DNA of 60,000 bases, taken from Strigamia acuminata (Eukaryota; Arthropoda; Chilopoda; Geophilomorpha; Linotaeniidae). The notes below the pieces were generated by a model. The model had not been told where the DNA came from, did no database searches, and was given only the letters and a program-made list of their open reading frames with translations. Shown here piece by piece: positions 39,562 to 51,401 of the stretch. Within the stretch, counting starts at the first letter, position 1. Every line of letters begins with the position of its first letter. The DNA is taken from assembly GCA_949358305.1 (NCBI GenBank), contig OX442315.1, positions 7,530,427 through 7,590,426 on the forward strand. Reading direction: 5' to 3'. The position numbers and the translations under genes were made by a program.

Positions 39562-40899
39562 GAAGGTTGGTGCGGACGGCGCAGCTACTGTTCGGTCTGT
39601 GGAGGACGTCGGCCGGTTTGCGGAGAATCCGCGGAAGGCGCTGGTGAGTACCTCTGCCAGTTCTCTGCGGGACATGGGTTTTTCCGGCTCCATCTCCTCG
39701 TCCAGATCCATTTTTTTTTCGATGGTTTCGCACCATCCTTCGGGTCCCTTCTTCCGATTGGAGGACGACACGGCTGCGGGTTCGGCTCTGGGCGAGTCCG
39801 AACTACCGGCGGCGGTCGGCCTCTTCTCGGCGGCGGCGAGTTTTGCTAGCAGAGTCTGCATTCTTTGCCTGCGGCGGGCTCTGCTCTTCCGGTTGCGCCT
39901 GGTGTTGGCGGTTTCGATGTGCGAAGGGGGTACCGAGTCTCTTCGGATTTTGTACGGGGGTTCCGCTTGGTCGAACATGGTCGACTCTTCGTCCGACGGC
40001 CGGACGGTACGCACCAGGAAGAGAGAGGGCGCGGCTGCGGTAGCCGCTTGTCTCTCCTGCTCGTCGACCTGGTCGCTCCACGAGTTGGAAGGTACGGCCT
40101 CTGGATTTATCCGTAATTCGCGGGATGAGGCGGGTACTATTACGACGGAGCGTAGGCCTCCCGACTGGACGACCGTTTGCGTTCTTGAGTCGCAACTGTT
40201 CGAATGGCCGGGTTGCGTCCCACTCGTCGACGGGCCGCTCTCCTCGGTGGAGAGGGCCTGTCCAAGCTGAGCAGGGCCGCTGTTCGAGCTTGAGGCCTGT
40301 CTCTTTAGCCTCCTGACTCGTGTGCCGCTCTGAAGGATGCCGACTCGATGCAGCTGCCACATTTCGGCTTGAGTGGCGATAAAGCCGACGGGCGGCACCC
40401 ACGGTGTTGCTTGGCGGTCTTCGCGGGCCTCTCGTAACCATTCTTTGATTTCTCCCGTCGAGAAACCATTCCGCTCCAAAACTCGTACTACGGCACTGGT
40501 TGCCGTTCGCTCTAGGCGAGCGATTTCCTCGCGGACGATTCGTCTCCGCTCTTCTGGCGTTGCGGCGTTGCGCCACCGAAGGCCGGTGCGCTCGTCCGCC
40601 TCGGTACCGCCGTACCGAGCTCGAAGTAGCTCTGAAAAAATAGGGCTCGACGGATCGAAATCGGGATCGATCCGTGGCCCCACCCTTTCTCGTATTTGCC
40701 TGGGCAAACATTCGACCAGCGTCCTGGGTCGGTCAAAGAATTCTTCGATCGCTCGGGAGTAGCGTAATCTCAGGGCCCAGACATCGGTGTCTTCCTCTGG
40801 ATAGGCTAGCCGGATAAATTCTGGCATCGCTAGCCGGAAGATGTTGCCCTTGGTGGGCACTGTAGACGGCAGGGCGTCCCATGATTGTAGCGGGTCAAT
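39562..40899 (-). pseudogene. Gyp-2 third gene (ORF3), exon 2, N-terminal part
   Basis: The exon begins after the acceptor GCTTCAG at 40900 and reads IDPLQSWDALPS, colinear with MELRNTWGALSP in Gyp-1. The N block ends TQAEMWQLHRVGIL, nearly identical to Gyp-1. A basic, variable stretch (RRNRKSRARRRQRM) follows, then the frame runs into Cop-2 at 39561. In-frame ATG codons upstream of the acceptor (MYLMLQ) exist, but the homology starts exactly at the AG, which favours splicing. Confidence 0.78.
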
Positions 40900-41441
40900 C
40901 TGAAGCATTAAATACATTTTAATTTCGATACCCTTTTTATAAATGTTTGGAATAAAAATTGTGAGATCGGCGGTGGCACCAAAATTTCTTTCGGTTGTGG
41001 CCGCTCCTCTCTGTCCTGATTATTCGCAGGTCCGCGGTGGTTGGCCGCTGGTGTAGCTCAGTCTTTCTCTTGCTACCTTTTTTAGATTCAGGAGGTCCGC
41101 TCAAAACAACGTCGCGTAATATAAAAGAATCGGTTGTTTTTATTTAAGCTTTTCTACTCGTATTTTAATTTATTACGAAGTTTCAACGTTACTTTCAGAT
41201 TTTAATTTTTTCTAATTTTTTAGCGACGCCATCTTGGCAAACAATTCCTTTGTCTGGGTTTGGAGATCGGAGATCTTCGAGCACGAAAAAGGTTTCCGCG
41301 CCCGAGCTCCGATTCTACCGAAAATCAACAAAATAAATACAAAAAAGAATTCATCAGTCAAGTTATCACGCGCCACAATCCGACATGGTGTCGGATGTCG
41401 GCGGATTACATTTTCGATCTTACGGGAAGATCTTATGTTAC
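40900..41441 (-). other. inferred intron of Gyp-2 ORF3
   Basis: In sense it starts GTAACATAAG and ends TTTAATGCTTCAG; 542 bases. It contains GCCATCTTGG on the plus strand at 41228-41237. No gene is inside. Confidence 0.6.
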
Positions 41442-41561
41442 CTGTGGTTGTTGCTCCGGCTCATCCCAATCTTCTTCCTCCGCCTCGATGACCAATCCTT
41501 CGCTCTTGTCTCTGGAGGACGAGGCGTCGGGGTCAATTCTCGGGTTGCGTCGATCGGCCAT
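41442..41561 (-). CDS. Gyp-2 third gene (ORF3), exon 1
   Basis: MADRRNPRIDPDASSS... is a 40-codon acidic exon ending EPEQQPQ and CCACAG|GTAACA, in phase 0. Its AEEEDWDE core matches AEENWDQD of Gyp-1 exon 1. A longer start (ATG at 41615, MKVEKTSFF...) is in frame and cannot be excluded. Confidence 0.62.
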
Positions 41562-41963
41562 AAAGAAAAACTCAGATTGCTCAACTTGAAAGAAAGAGGT
41601 TTTTTCTACTTTCACGGTGAAAGAGAGAGAACGCGTGCTTTTGCTTTCAAGAAAACAAACGGAAGTGGAACCAAACGGCGCAGAGGATTATGGGTCACGG
41701 ACGCGTCTCGTACGGTACGAGACTTGTCCGTGCGAGCGTGGAGCTACGGGGCCGACGTATGCGATCGAGCCGTGCGCATGTTACGCTACGGGGTTTCGAC
41801 CGATACGTCATGCAATCTCGCTTTTCGATATTGACGGTGATAACTGACGACGAAGTTCGGACTTAGCCGAATTTTATGTCTCGACATGCGTTGCAGCTCT
41901 CGTAAGTGAATTTCTTCAACTTTACGACGCCGCAATCACATGTCTTGACCTTTTTATTTCTTT
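41562..41963 (-). other. Gyp-2 spacer between pol and ORF3
   Basis: This is non-coding. It includes the conserved GCGCATGTTACGCTACGGGG (about 41775-41795), also found in Gyp-1 just right of Cop-1, which may be part of the leader of the spliced ORF3 message. Confidence 0.55.
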
Positions 41964-44900
41964 CTAGTTTCTCCCGGTGATTTTTCCGTCTTGGATGAAC
42001 GGATTCTTCGATTTTCGCAATCGAAGGTTGCGTTTTTGCTCGCGAGTGGTATCGGCTCCCACTTGGTCGCTCATCTCCGATGTTGCGGTATTGTTTACTT
42101 CTTCTAATTTTGTTTTTTCTTTTTCAGAAGTATTTTCTTCTGCTTCCTCCCTCTCCGAGACTGTTTGCTCCGCTTGATCGGGAGCATCTGCGGGTTGGGC
42201 TTCGGCGTCGAAAAATTCGTCATCTTCGTCTGCTCCTTCGCCAATTTCGTTGTTATTTTGGAATGTGTCGACCACTGTGCCGCCTTGGCCGCTGTGCGTC
42301 TGACCTTCCAGCCATATTTCTTGGCGAAATTCTGGTAGATATGGTTTTAATTCCCGGCCGTTGATCGACTGGAAATTTTTATTATCTGTTAATCTGCGCA
42401 ATTGGTAGGCGTTGCCGCCGTGTTCTGCCACAATTACATAGGGTCCGTCCCTTTTGTCGGCCAGACCTGCGGCGATGCCCCTCGCAGCATTCGATAATAT
42501 GTGTGTTTCCTTCCACACCAGGTCGTTGACCTTGAAATTCGTGAAATCTAATTCTCCTTCTTTTTCTGCAACTCTTTCCCGTAGGTCAAAGATGTGAGTC
42601 ATTAGGTGCTGATATGTGTCGGAAATTGTCTGTTCCAAACGACATACGTACTCGTGTGGGTTAGCGGGGTCCAGTACATTCACTGCCTCCGCAACTCGTG
42701 GGTCCCACGGCATTCTTAGTTCGCGGGCGAAATTAAGAAACGCCGGTGAGAAGTCGCGTGTTCTTGATACGGTGGAGCGAATGCTGAATGCTATCTCACG
42801 TAGATACTCATCCCACCGATTGTGTACGTCGGTGAACACCGTCAAAGCGTATTTCACGTCTTTGTTTAGCCTTTCTACGGGGTTCGTTTGAGGATTATAA
42901 GTGGAGGTGTTTGAAATCTCCATCTTAAATTTCTTGCAGAACTCCTTGTATATTTTGGACCTGAATTGGGGCCCGTTGTCGGAAATGAGCTTCCGGGGGA
43001 ACCCAAATCGCAACGCCACGTCGTAAAGACACTCGGCGATATTTTCCGCCGAGGGCTTCGCGAGGGCGTACAACTCGGGCCAACGGGTCGCTACGTCCAT
43101 AATTACAAGTATATACATGTTGCGGTTGCTTGTTGTGGGCTTGGGGCCCATCAAGTCAACACTCCAACAGTCAAACGGAGCATAGGGGCCGAGAGACATT
43201 GTGTTTCTGGCCACTTTGTCGCGAGGTCGACATGCTTGGCACCGGGAGCAGTGGCGAATAAATTTCGTTATTTTCTGGCGGGCTCCTGGCCAAAAAAATA
43301 TCTGCTTCACGCGGTACAATGTTCTTGCTATGCCGGCGTGGCTAGCGAGTGGGTGCCCGTGCATCAGCCACAGCAATCGGGTGTGTAGCGAGACAGGCAC
43401 CACCACTTTTATCGCGTTTCCCGCTCCGCTAAGGTCGTCCTGAAACGTCGGGTGGTATTTCAGTAGCAACCCGTCGTCTATCAGGTAGCTGGTGGCTTCC
43501 TTAGCAAATTGCTTTCTGCGATGAGGATTCGTCATGTCGACCGGATATTCCCCCTTTTCTAGGAATCGAGTCATTATCTGACATTTGGCGTCGGTCGCCT
43601 GATGTTCGATGAACTCGAGTCTTGTTGGCGGCGCGTATTGCGTTTTCTTTTCTATTGTGGCCGTGAAGGCTCGCAGCAGAGTTTTCGGGGCTTCTGGGAC
43701 GACTGGAGGTTTTGTTTCCGTGGTTGCGTCGGTTGTTCCAGCTGGCTGGTACGTCCGAGTCCAGAAGCCGCAAAAAGTCTTATCAGCGGGCTCCATCACG
43801 GGCAATTCGTTCGCTTTACGGAGGCGCCAAATCCGTCTGGGCGTCGGGCAATAAAGTAGACGCGAATCGTCTTCGCCGTCGTCGTCCGGACCATGGGGGT
43901 CGGACGCCGGGGCTCGCGATAAAGCGTCGGCTACCTGATTGAATTTTCCGGGGCGATATGTTATTGTTATGTCGCACGCCATGAGTTCGAGTTGCCATCT
44001 GGCGAGTCTGCCGGATGGTTCTTTTAACTTCATCAACCAACTTAATGCCTGATGATCGGTCTGCACCTCGAAATTCGTATACTCTAGGTAGTCACGAAAT
44101 TTCCGAACAGCCCATATTACGGCTAAGCACTCCAGTTCTGTAGCCGTGTAGTTTTTCTCGGCTCCCTGTATTTTTCGGCTTATGAACATACAGGGTACTT
44201 CTTGCTCTACTCCGTTATACGTGTGTCTTTGCAAGAGGGCTGCTCTCAAGCCAACCCGGCTGGCGTCGGTATGCAGTACGAACAGTCGGTTTAGATCGGG
44301 TAGCGGCATTTTGTCGACGTCGGCCAGCATTTGTTTTATGGCGCTGAAGGCGGCCTCGCATTCGGCCGTCCACGCGAACTCGCGGTCGGTTCGCAGGAGG
44401 TCCGTTACGGGCGCGGCTACTTCTGCCAAATTGGGGAGCAGTCTGCCGAAAAAATTAATCATCCCCATGAATCTCTGGACTCCCTTTATATCTTCGGGTG
44501 CCGGGAATCCATTTATTGCTCGTACTTTTTCGGGATCAATGGCGATCCCTTCAACTCCGATTCGATAGCCTAGGAAGGCAAGTTCTTTTCTACAGAACTT
44601 GCTCTTTCCGGGGTGGACATGGAGTCCAGCTTTGGCTAAACGGGAGACCACTCGGTCTATGTGCTCTATGTGTTCCTCAAAAGTGTCCGACGCAATAATG
44701 ATATCGTCGAGATATGCCCATACGAAATCATGTAACATATCTCCGAGGACGCCTTCGATTAACTTTTGAAATGTGCTTGGTGCGTTCACTAGTCCGAATG
44801 GCATTACGTTGAACATTAATCGCCCTATAGGCGAGTAAAACGCTGTCTTTAGCTTATCTTCTGGTCGGAGTTCGACCTGCCAGTACCCTTTTGACAGGTC

Positions 44901-45042
44901 CATGGTGGTTACCCAATTAAATGGAGCCAGCTCTCGGAGAATCGCTTCGATGGAGGGCATCTGTATCGGATCTATCACCGTTATTGCATTGAGCGGGCGG
45001 TAGTCGATACACAAGCGAGGCTCGGAGCCGGGTCGCATTACT
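41964..45042 (-). pseudogene. Gyp-2 pol, part 2: reverse transcriptase to integrase
   Basis: After the solo Copia LTR the frame continues with MRPGSEPRLCIDYRPLN. It contains YLDD near 44704, RNase H HTDASRVG near 44270, the ECLAVIWAVRKF segment missing eight bases in Gyp-1, the integrase zinc domain (CSRCQAC), the D,D,E core and the GPY/F-type module KRDGPYVI. It ends NPFIQDGKITGRN at 41964, before a TAG. Residues upstream of 45038 in this frame are derived from the inserted LTR. Confidence 0.9.
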
Positions 45043-45513
45043 TGTTGTTTATCGATGCCAAACAGTCCTCCGTACTTGTTTTGCACATTTCTTAATGTAT
45101 TACTGCATTATGCAGCCTAGTGTATTTATTAGGATTTATTTCATTATTTAACATTGGGCATAATGCTGCCTCTATACTGTTTACTTTTGTATTACTTATT
45201 ATTAACACCAGATGGTGTGCATGTATGTTTTTCACAACCACAATGGCCGCTTGCATGCCAGCAAGCACTCATGTATTTTCTCCATCTAAATGGACCACAT
45301 TATGTAAGCATTTTCGTTTTTATTAAACATTTAGTTTATTTTTACATTGTGTTTGTCACTCATGAGCACTTTAGAGTGCAGTGACTTTATTTTCCACCAT
45401 TTTCAAGCGCTGGAGGTGCGCGCACGTCATTGCGCTCATATTAGCCGTGTTTCGGCATTTAAACTCGCTTCCACACACAGTATTTTATACTGTGAGCGCA
45501 CTCCTCTGCTACA
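45043..45513 (+). mobile_element. solo Copia LTR, 471 bp
   Basis: It begins TGTTGTTTATCG and ends CTCCTCTGCTACA, the same terminus as Cop-1. The 5-bp direct repeat TTACT (45038-45042, 45514-45518) flanks it. It splits Gyp-2 RT between ...RIILV-M and RPGSEP. Its sequence differs from the Cop-1 LTR, so it is a related family. Confidence 0.9.
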
Positions 45514-46620
45514 TTACTAGGATGATCCTCATCGCGTATTCGCCCAATGCTTCTGTGACGATGCCTTTATCGAGCATGTCTTGACACATCTGGGTCACTA
45601 TGTCCCGTTTTTGGGGATTCATCCCCTTGTATGGCACGCGAATCGGTTTGTCCGTCGTCAGTACGATCTCGTGTACGGCTTCGGTCGTTCTTCCGGGCGT
45701 TTTGGTGAGGATCCTTTCGTGCTTGCGAAGCACTCGTTTTAATAACGATGCCTCGTTGACTTGTAGAGCGGCTTCCTCGACCAACGTGTCAACCATGTTG
45801 CTTCTTTGCAATTCCAGAGCGAATGCTACAAAGTCGTAATCCTGTACGAATTTCCGCAATCCTCTTTCGTATTCCTCTTTATCTCGGGCCTCGTCCAGTA
45901 ATTTTTGAGGTATCACTGGAGCGGGCCTTTCACCTTCGGGGCTTATCCAATTCCACGATCTCGTTATCGGATTTGGTTGTATTTTTAGTTTGGCCATGAT
46001 GTCCATTCCGAGGAGGAATACTTTGTCGTGGGATGGTAGCACTAGGAAGGGGTAGGATAGGTTCCCTCCCTTCCAGTCGATGGTGATCTTTATTACGCCT
46101 CTGGGCTTTACGTAGCCATTAGCCGTGAGCAATTCTACGTTCTCGTTGACTTTCATCATCTGTTTCTCGATGTCTAGACTTTCGACTAGATCTTCGGATA
46201 TGAAAGAACGGTCCGCTCCGGAATCTAGTAGTCCCAGTAACTTTTGGTTTTCAATCGTCACTGGCAACATGCAGAGCGTCTCGCAATGTGACTTCGAGAC
46301 ATTGCAGTGAAATACTCGCAATTTTTGCGGTACGACGTCTAGGTCAAACGGGAGTTCGGCCCAATTGCCGTCTGTCTTGCTCTCCGTCCTCACTTGCATG
46401 CCTCTCAGCGTCACTTTTTCTTCCTTCTCTGGTGCGGACTGGGCTCGGTCTTTGATTTGGGCATCAAGTATGGCGTGACCGGCAGGTCCAGTATGGAATT
46501 TCTTCTTCTTTGTTATTTCCTCGGCTTTCGCAGACGAAGTCGATTCTATTTCTTCGACGACGCCTGCGCTTGGCAGTTTTTTGCCAGGGCGATATTTAAC
46601 TCGGCCATCATCTTCATCAT
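45514..46620 (-). pseudogene. Gyp-2 pol, part 1: protease and start of reverse transcriptase
   Basis: The -1 frame relative to gag is open from before the gag stop at 46546 and continues through AILDAQIKDRAQ, equivalent to IANAQIQDRAN of Gyp-1. The protease LLDSGADRSF lies near 46225 and the RT N-terminus (RVPYKGMNPQKRDIV) near 45620. The part from 46414 down to the insertion is open. Gag-Pol expression would need a -1 shift in the overlap; no classical slippery heptamer is obvious there. Confidence 0.85.
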
Positions 46621-49460
46621 AGTCTGTGTTTCACTAGTGATTTTGGCCGTTTTTTCGCATTTGTCGGAATAATGGCCGTATTCCCCACAGCTGTAGCATT
46701 TGATGTTGCTTTTGTCGCCCGTGGGTGTGAAACCCGGTTTTTTCGGGACGAATGCTGTTGGGAACCGTCTTTTTAGGCCCGGCGCCCCCTTTTCCTTGGT
46801 GGCTCGGGCGTGTGCTCTGAATTGCGTGATGGCTAGCGCTCGGTGCGCGTGATGAAGGTACGGGCCTTGGTCGTCGCACCCCGTCGATAAGTTTTCGAGG
46901 TGTTCGTGCAGGTCGTCTTCATCGGTTGATTCTTCTGCCGGCTCGGCGACCGCCGCGGGAGGTGACGTTTCTTCTGCTTTTGCCGAGGTGGCTAAGTCAG
47001 TCGAGGTCACCTGCATCGCCGTAGTCGTCGGAGCTTTCTTTGGGGCAGCAATCGGGTTGCTTGGGAGCGTTATACCGGTTTTTGGTGTCAGCGTCCGTCC
47101 CGAAGACGCCTCAGTGAGGCTCATTATGCCGCTGAGGTATTCGCTCGGTCTCATTAGTTTCTCGGAAGCTTTATGGCGTTCGGCGCTGGTTATCAGTCGC
47201 TTTTCGTGGGCTTCCGCCTCTTCGGGTGACAGTGAGGCGTAGTACCTTTGTTCTATCTCCAGCGTATTGGTTAGGAGATAATTACTGACATCCCGATAGT
47301 TGCCAGTGCGGGGAGCACGCATGTCCAGCAATATTCGTTGTGAATGTGCTGACAATCCCCCATAGAAAATCATCGTAAACCCGGCAGGGTTAATTTCGTA
47401 CGGTGCTCGGGCGAAGAGTAATTTCACTCGGGCGTCGTAGTCGGCGAGTGTTTCACCTGGGGCTTGACGGAGGCCACGCAATTTGTTGCTGATCTCGTCT
47501 GGTGTCTCGCTTTCCACGAACCGTCGAATCGCGTTTGTACGTAGTGTTGCCAGCGGATGTTGCCCGTGGCTTCGGCCGCTGGTTCGTTACGCACGCCATA
47601 TTTGCGTTTGACCCTTTCACCGGCGCGGTTATGTTCATCTCCGGGGTGGCCTAAGTGGATTCCTTCCTTTCGGAAAGAGTTCAATAAGGCACGTCCCAGT
47701 TCAGCCATTGTATATTGTCGGCCGGCAGAGTCCTGGAAATTCCCCTCCTGTATGGAAGGGCAAGAGCTGTGCGAAGATCGGTTGGAGGCATTCGGTCGGT
47801 CCGAATGGTGCTGGTTGCTGCCGCGGCTCTCTCGGTGCGATCCGGATGATGGTCGACTTTGGTCGTCGTCGTCCGATGAATCAGAGGGGTCGGAAGGGTC
47901 GCCTTGTGGGCGGTCTCTTGGTCCCTTCGGGGGGACTTCTTCGCCATCCCGTGATTTCTTCGAGCCTCCGGAGGGCGGCGGCTCCTTTTCGTCGCTGCTC
48001 CCGTAAAAAGAATGCCATTTATTCTCTTCGCTTTCTGGGCGCTCGCGGTCCTTATTCGCGTTCTTTTTATTAAGTAACGCGTCGATTGCGGCGCTTCTTT
48101 CGGATCGTTTCGAGGGGTTACGGTTTCTGGATTTTCTATCCGGTTGGTCGTCTTCCTGTGACTTCCTCTTTTTTGTTTCGGCGTTGGAACCGCTGGTGGG
48201 CTCTTTGTCCGTTTTCGGATCCTCCTTTTTATTCCTCTCCGAAACGTCCGGCTCGTACTCTCTTTGGAATTTCTCTGTTTCCTTTTCCCAATTTTCGGCT
48301 TCCCATCGTTTTTGCTCGTCAATTATCGCTTTTTTCTTAGCTTGGTACTCGTCGGTCCATCTGTACCGCTCCCATTCTTCTTGTTCTTCAAGAAATTGCT
48401 CCTTTTCTCTCCTTGCTCTTGCGGCTTTCATCCTTTCGTGGTATTGTTCTTCCCACTTCTGGTGTTGCCGCTGAGCTTCTTCTCTCAGTTTCTGCAATTT
48501 CTCGGCTTTTCGTTGGGCCAGGAGGGCTCGGAATTGTTCTTCGTAGTCTTGGGCTTCTCTGTGCCTTCCTTCTACTGTATTATTCCATTCTCTTCGTATT
48601 TTTGCTTCCTGCTCTTCCCTTATCTTCTGTACCATTTCTTCCGTTTCCTCCGTGGTCCTTTTTTCACGCTGTAGTCGTTCCTCTTCCTCGTTCCAAAGTT
48701 CTCTCCTCTCAGCGCTTACTCTACGCTGACGATTTATCGTTTCCTGCCTCGATTCTTCTCGGGCTTTCTCCCGAGATTCGTGAAGGGCCTTGTGAGGATC
48801 GGGCACGAAGTTACCTACGTCACTCGGCGTTTCTTGCGATACAGGCGTCGGGGCCTGTGCTGCGCAAATTGCTTTTGTGAGTATAGTAATCGAGTCCCAG
48901 ACTGACGTTCCTGGCGGAATATCGGTTACCGCCTTCAGTCGGGCTGCTTGTTGCGATAGATGAATTAAATGGGCTACTTCGGGGAAAACAGGGGCAGGTC
49001 TCGCCGAGGCTCTGGAGGCCATCGGGGTCCCGCTCGTGCTTCGTACCGGAGTTTCGTTTAGGGGGGCGGATTGGTGACTTTTTGCTGGGGATGGGTTGCT
49101 GTCGATTGTGGTTGTTCGCCTCGGAGTTTTCGTCTTCTCCTCGGCTACCAGTATCGGCACTCGTCCTGTTGTTGTATCGCGAATTTCTTCTTGATTTTCT
49201 AGGACTTCCGTATCGGTATCTTCGACAAAGGGCATATCTGAGGAGAGCGGCTCTCGCTCGGGCTCGGTTAGGGCCTCGAGCGAAGCAGCTGCTTCCTCTT
49301 TCTGCGCCTTTGCTTTCCTCCGATTCGCTCGGGCTTTCGCCTTCGCGGATTGTTCGGGAACCGGGCCGCCCGACCTTAAGTTATAGTCGGAGGTCCGTTT
49401 TCCCTTTTCGAGCGTAGGTCGCTCGTTATCAGACGCGGATCGTTCATCTTGGTTTGACAT
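46546..49460 (-). pseudogene. Gyp-2 gag with an internal deletion
   Basis: The ATG at 49460 opens 678 codons: the KGKRTSDYNLRSGGP N-terminus, a very long charged coiled-coil-like region rich in Glu/Arg/Lys (about 215-430), a Ser/Arg-rich part, and the capsid start RFDGSWKA. There about 178 bases present in Gyp-1 are missing and the frame shifts. The rest (ETPDEISNKLRGLRQAPGETLADY..., CCHC knuckle CYSCGEYGHYSDKC) lies in the other frame from about 47515 to the TAG at 46546. The particle protein is therefore defective. Confidence 0.87.
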
Positions 49461-49535
49461 TTCTTTGAGTAATTCTTCGATTTGGGTTATTATATTAAAT
49501 GAGAGATCACAAGTTCAGTTGAGATTTATTTCTAA

Positions 49536-49553
49536 ATCCCGGACAGGCCCCCA
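49536..49553 (-). other. Gyp-2 primer-binding site, tRNA-Pro-like
   Basis: In sense it is TGGGGGCCTGTCCGGGAT, identical to that of Gyp-1 and likewise two bases (CG) from the LTR. Confidence 0.75.
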
Positions 49554-49555
49554 CG

Positions 49556-51401
49556 TGTCGCGTCCTACCTGGTGATAGGTTTAATGAGCTAACGTGTATT
49601 ACTTTACCTGTGATCTTACTAAATATGTAAATTACCCAAATGAATACTAACAAGGGGAGAGCACCAATAAGCTATCACAGATTGTTGTAATATTAAACAA
49701 GAAGGATTGTTATATCATGCTGAATGAGACCCTAAAATAATTTCATTCCATGAACAGCCAACAATGCAAACAATGAGCTGAAAGTTGGCACTATTTTGTC
49801 TGTGTATACATCAAATCTGAGCAATCAGGCCTAGTGTATGAATACTGTAAACAACAGTTGCTAGGTAAAAAATAGTTCCAAGATCCAAGTTCAATTTTAC
49901 CATTTGAGATTCAATGATGTCATTTCCTCTTTTGATATCACATGACATATGACATCAGAACTTCGTTCAACAACATGACTGTCTTCATGAAGACAATAAT
50001 AGTTTGTAGTGGTGGTTCAGTGGTTAAGGCAATGGACCAGGAATCTTTCCACACAGGTTCAAATCCTGTTGGGTGTGAAAATTTTTACATTTATTTTTTG
50101 TTAAATTTTAGCAGTTATTTTAATGTTTGTAATTTTATATTTGTTAAAAAATTAAAATTAACCAAATTAAAATTTTCTGGAAACAAATATAAAATTACAA
50201 ACATTAAAATAACTGCTAAAATTTAACAAAAAATAAATGTAAATATATTCACACCCAACAGGATTTGAACCTGTGTGGAAAGATTCCTGGTCCATTGCCT
50301 TAACCACTGAACCACCACTACAAACTATTATTGTCTTCATGAAGACAGTCATGTTGTTGAACAAAGTTCTGATGTCATATGTCATGTGATATCAAAAGAG
50401 GAAATAACATCATTGAATCTCAAATGGTAAAATTGAACTTGGATCTTGGAACTATTTTTTACCTAGCAACTGTTGTTTACAGTATTCATACACTAGGCCT
50501 GATTGCTCAGATTTGATGTATACACAGACAAAATAGTGCCAACTTTCAGCTCATTGTTTGCATTGTTGGCTGTTTATGGAATGAAATTATTTTAGGGTCT
50601 CATTCAGCATGATATAACAATCCTTCTTGTTTAATATTACAACAATCTGTGATAGCTTATTGGTGCTCTCCCCTTGTAAGTATATTTAAATGAACAAATA
50701 GGTTTATTCAATAGGCGTAAGCCTTAAAATACACTCAGTATAAAACTAGAGTCGACTTGGTCAGAGTCGAACAAAGGATTTCCCAAGATGGCGTCGTCGG
50801 TTCCGCGTGGTCGGCGGAACAAAGGCGGCATCTCGAGTTGTCGTAAATTCGTCACGGATTCGTCGTTCACGGACGCGGTGGAATGCTCTTTCGAGTCTTC
50901 TATCCGTGCCTGTTGTCTAGGGGTTGGTTTTAGCGTCGCAAGGCTCCGTCCAGAAACGGGGAGTTTCTTACAGGGCACTCGGACACTTCGCAATGGAAAT
51001 AATCGTGGGTCGATTATTTAGTGTGAATCCACAAGGGTTATTTTCCTGCTTTCGCGGGGAAATAACACACAGTGTAAATTCGTGAGAGTTACAGTTGCAC
51101 TGGAATCAGCGGTCCTCTATCAATCCTAACTTTTGGTGGAGTTGGCCTGACAGTGAGGTAGTTGCTGTGTTCTTGGTGTCGTTTGTGTAAGTTCTGCTTG
51201 TAGGGCGCGAAACTCTACCTGATATAGGCCAGGGTGAGGGGCCTGGCTCGGCCAATGGGGCCGGCCACGCGTCACCTCACCCCCTCGGGGCACGCGCTTC
51301 CCAGGGGGGGAAGGCGGAGCCAACGCGAGGGAACTGACCTTTCCTAGTGACTCATGCGGATGGCGTCCACTGGAGGGACGACCACCCGCAGGGTCACCAC
51401 A
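49556..51401 (-). repeat. Gyp-2 5' LTR, interrupted by Mite-P
   Basis: Removing Mite-P and one TAA leaves 817 bp, exactly the length of the other LTR. GCCATCTTGG in sense lies at 50783-50792. Confidence 0.92.
49651..50676. mobile_element. Mite-P copy 2: 1026-bp palindromic element
   Basis: Same length and ends as copy 1, with TSD TAA (49648-49650, 50677-50679). The intact target is preserved in the other Gyp-2 LTR at about 34238. tRNA-Ser-like sequences lie at 50006-50076 (+) and 50251-50321 (-). Confidence 0.92.

Larger units (their letters stand above)
34148..51401 (-). mobile_element. Gyp-2: giant Ty3/Gypsy retrotransposon with nested insertions
   Basis: LTRs at 34148-34964 (817 bp) and 49556-51401 (817 bp plus Mite-P and TSD) and the TSD ACTT (34144-34147, 51402-51405) define it. 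Sense order on the minus strand: LTR, primer site, gag, pol, third gene, polypurine tract, LTR. Nested elements are Cop-2, a solo Copia LTR and Mite-P; without them it is about 12.7 kb. The LTRs show only two or three differences by eye. It is a distant relative of Gyp-1 (same primer site, same gene order, clearly diverged proteins). Confidence 0.93.

Noticed and set aside
47557-48006. Plus-strand frames over Gyp-2 gag
   Set aside because: They are antisense shadows of a charged, low-complexity Gag region.
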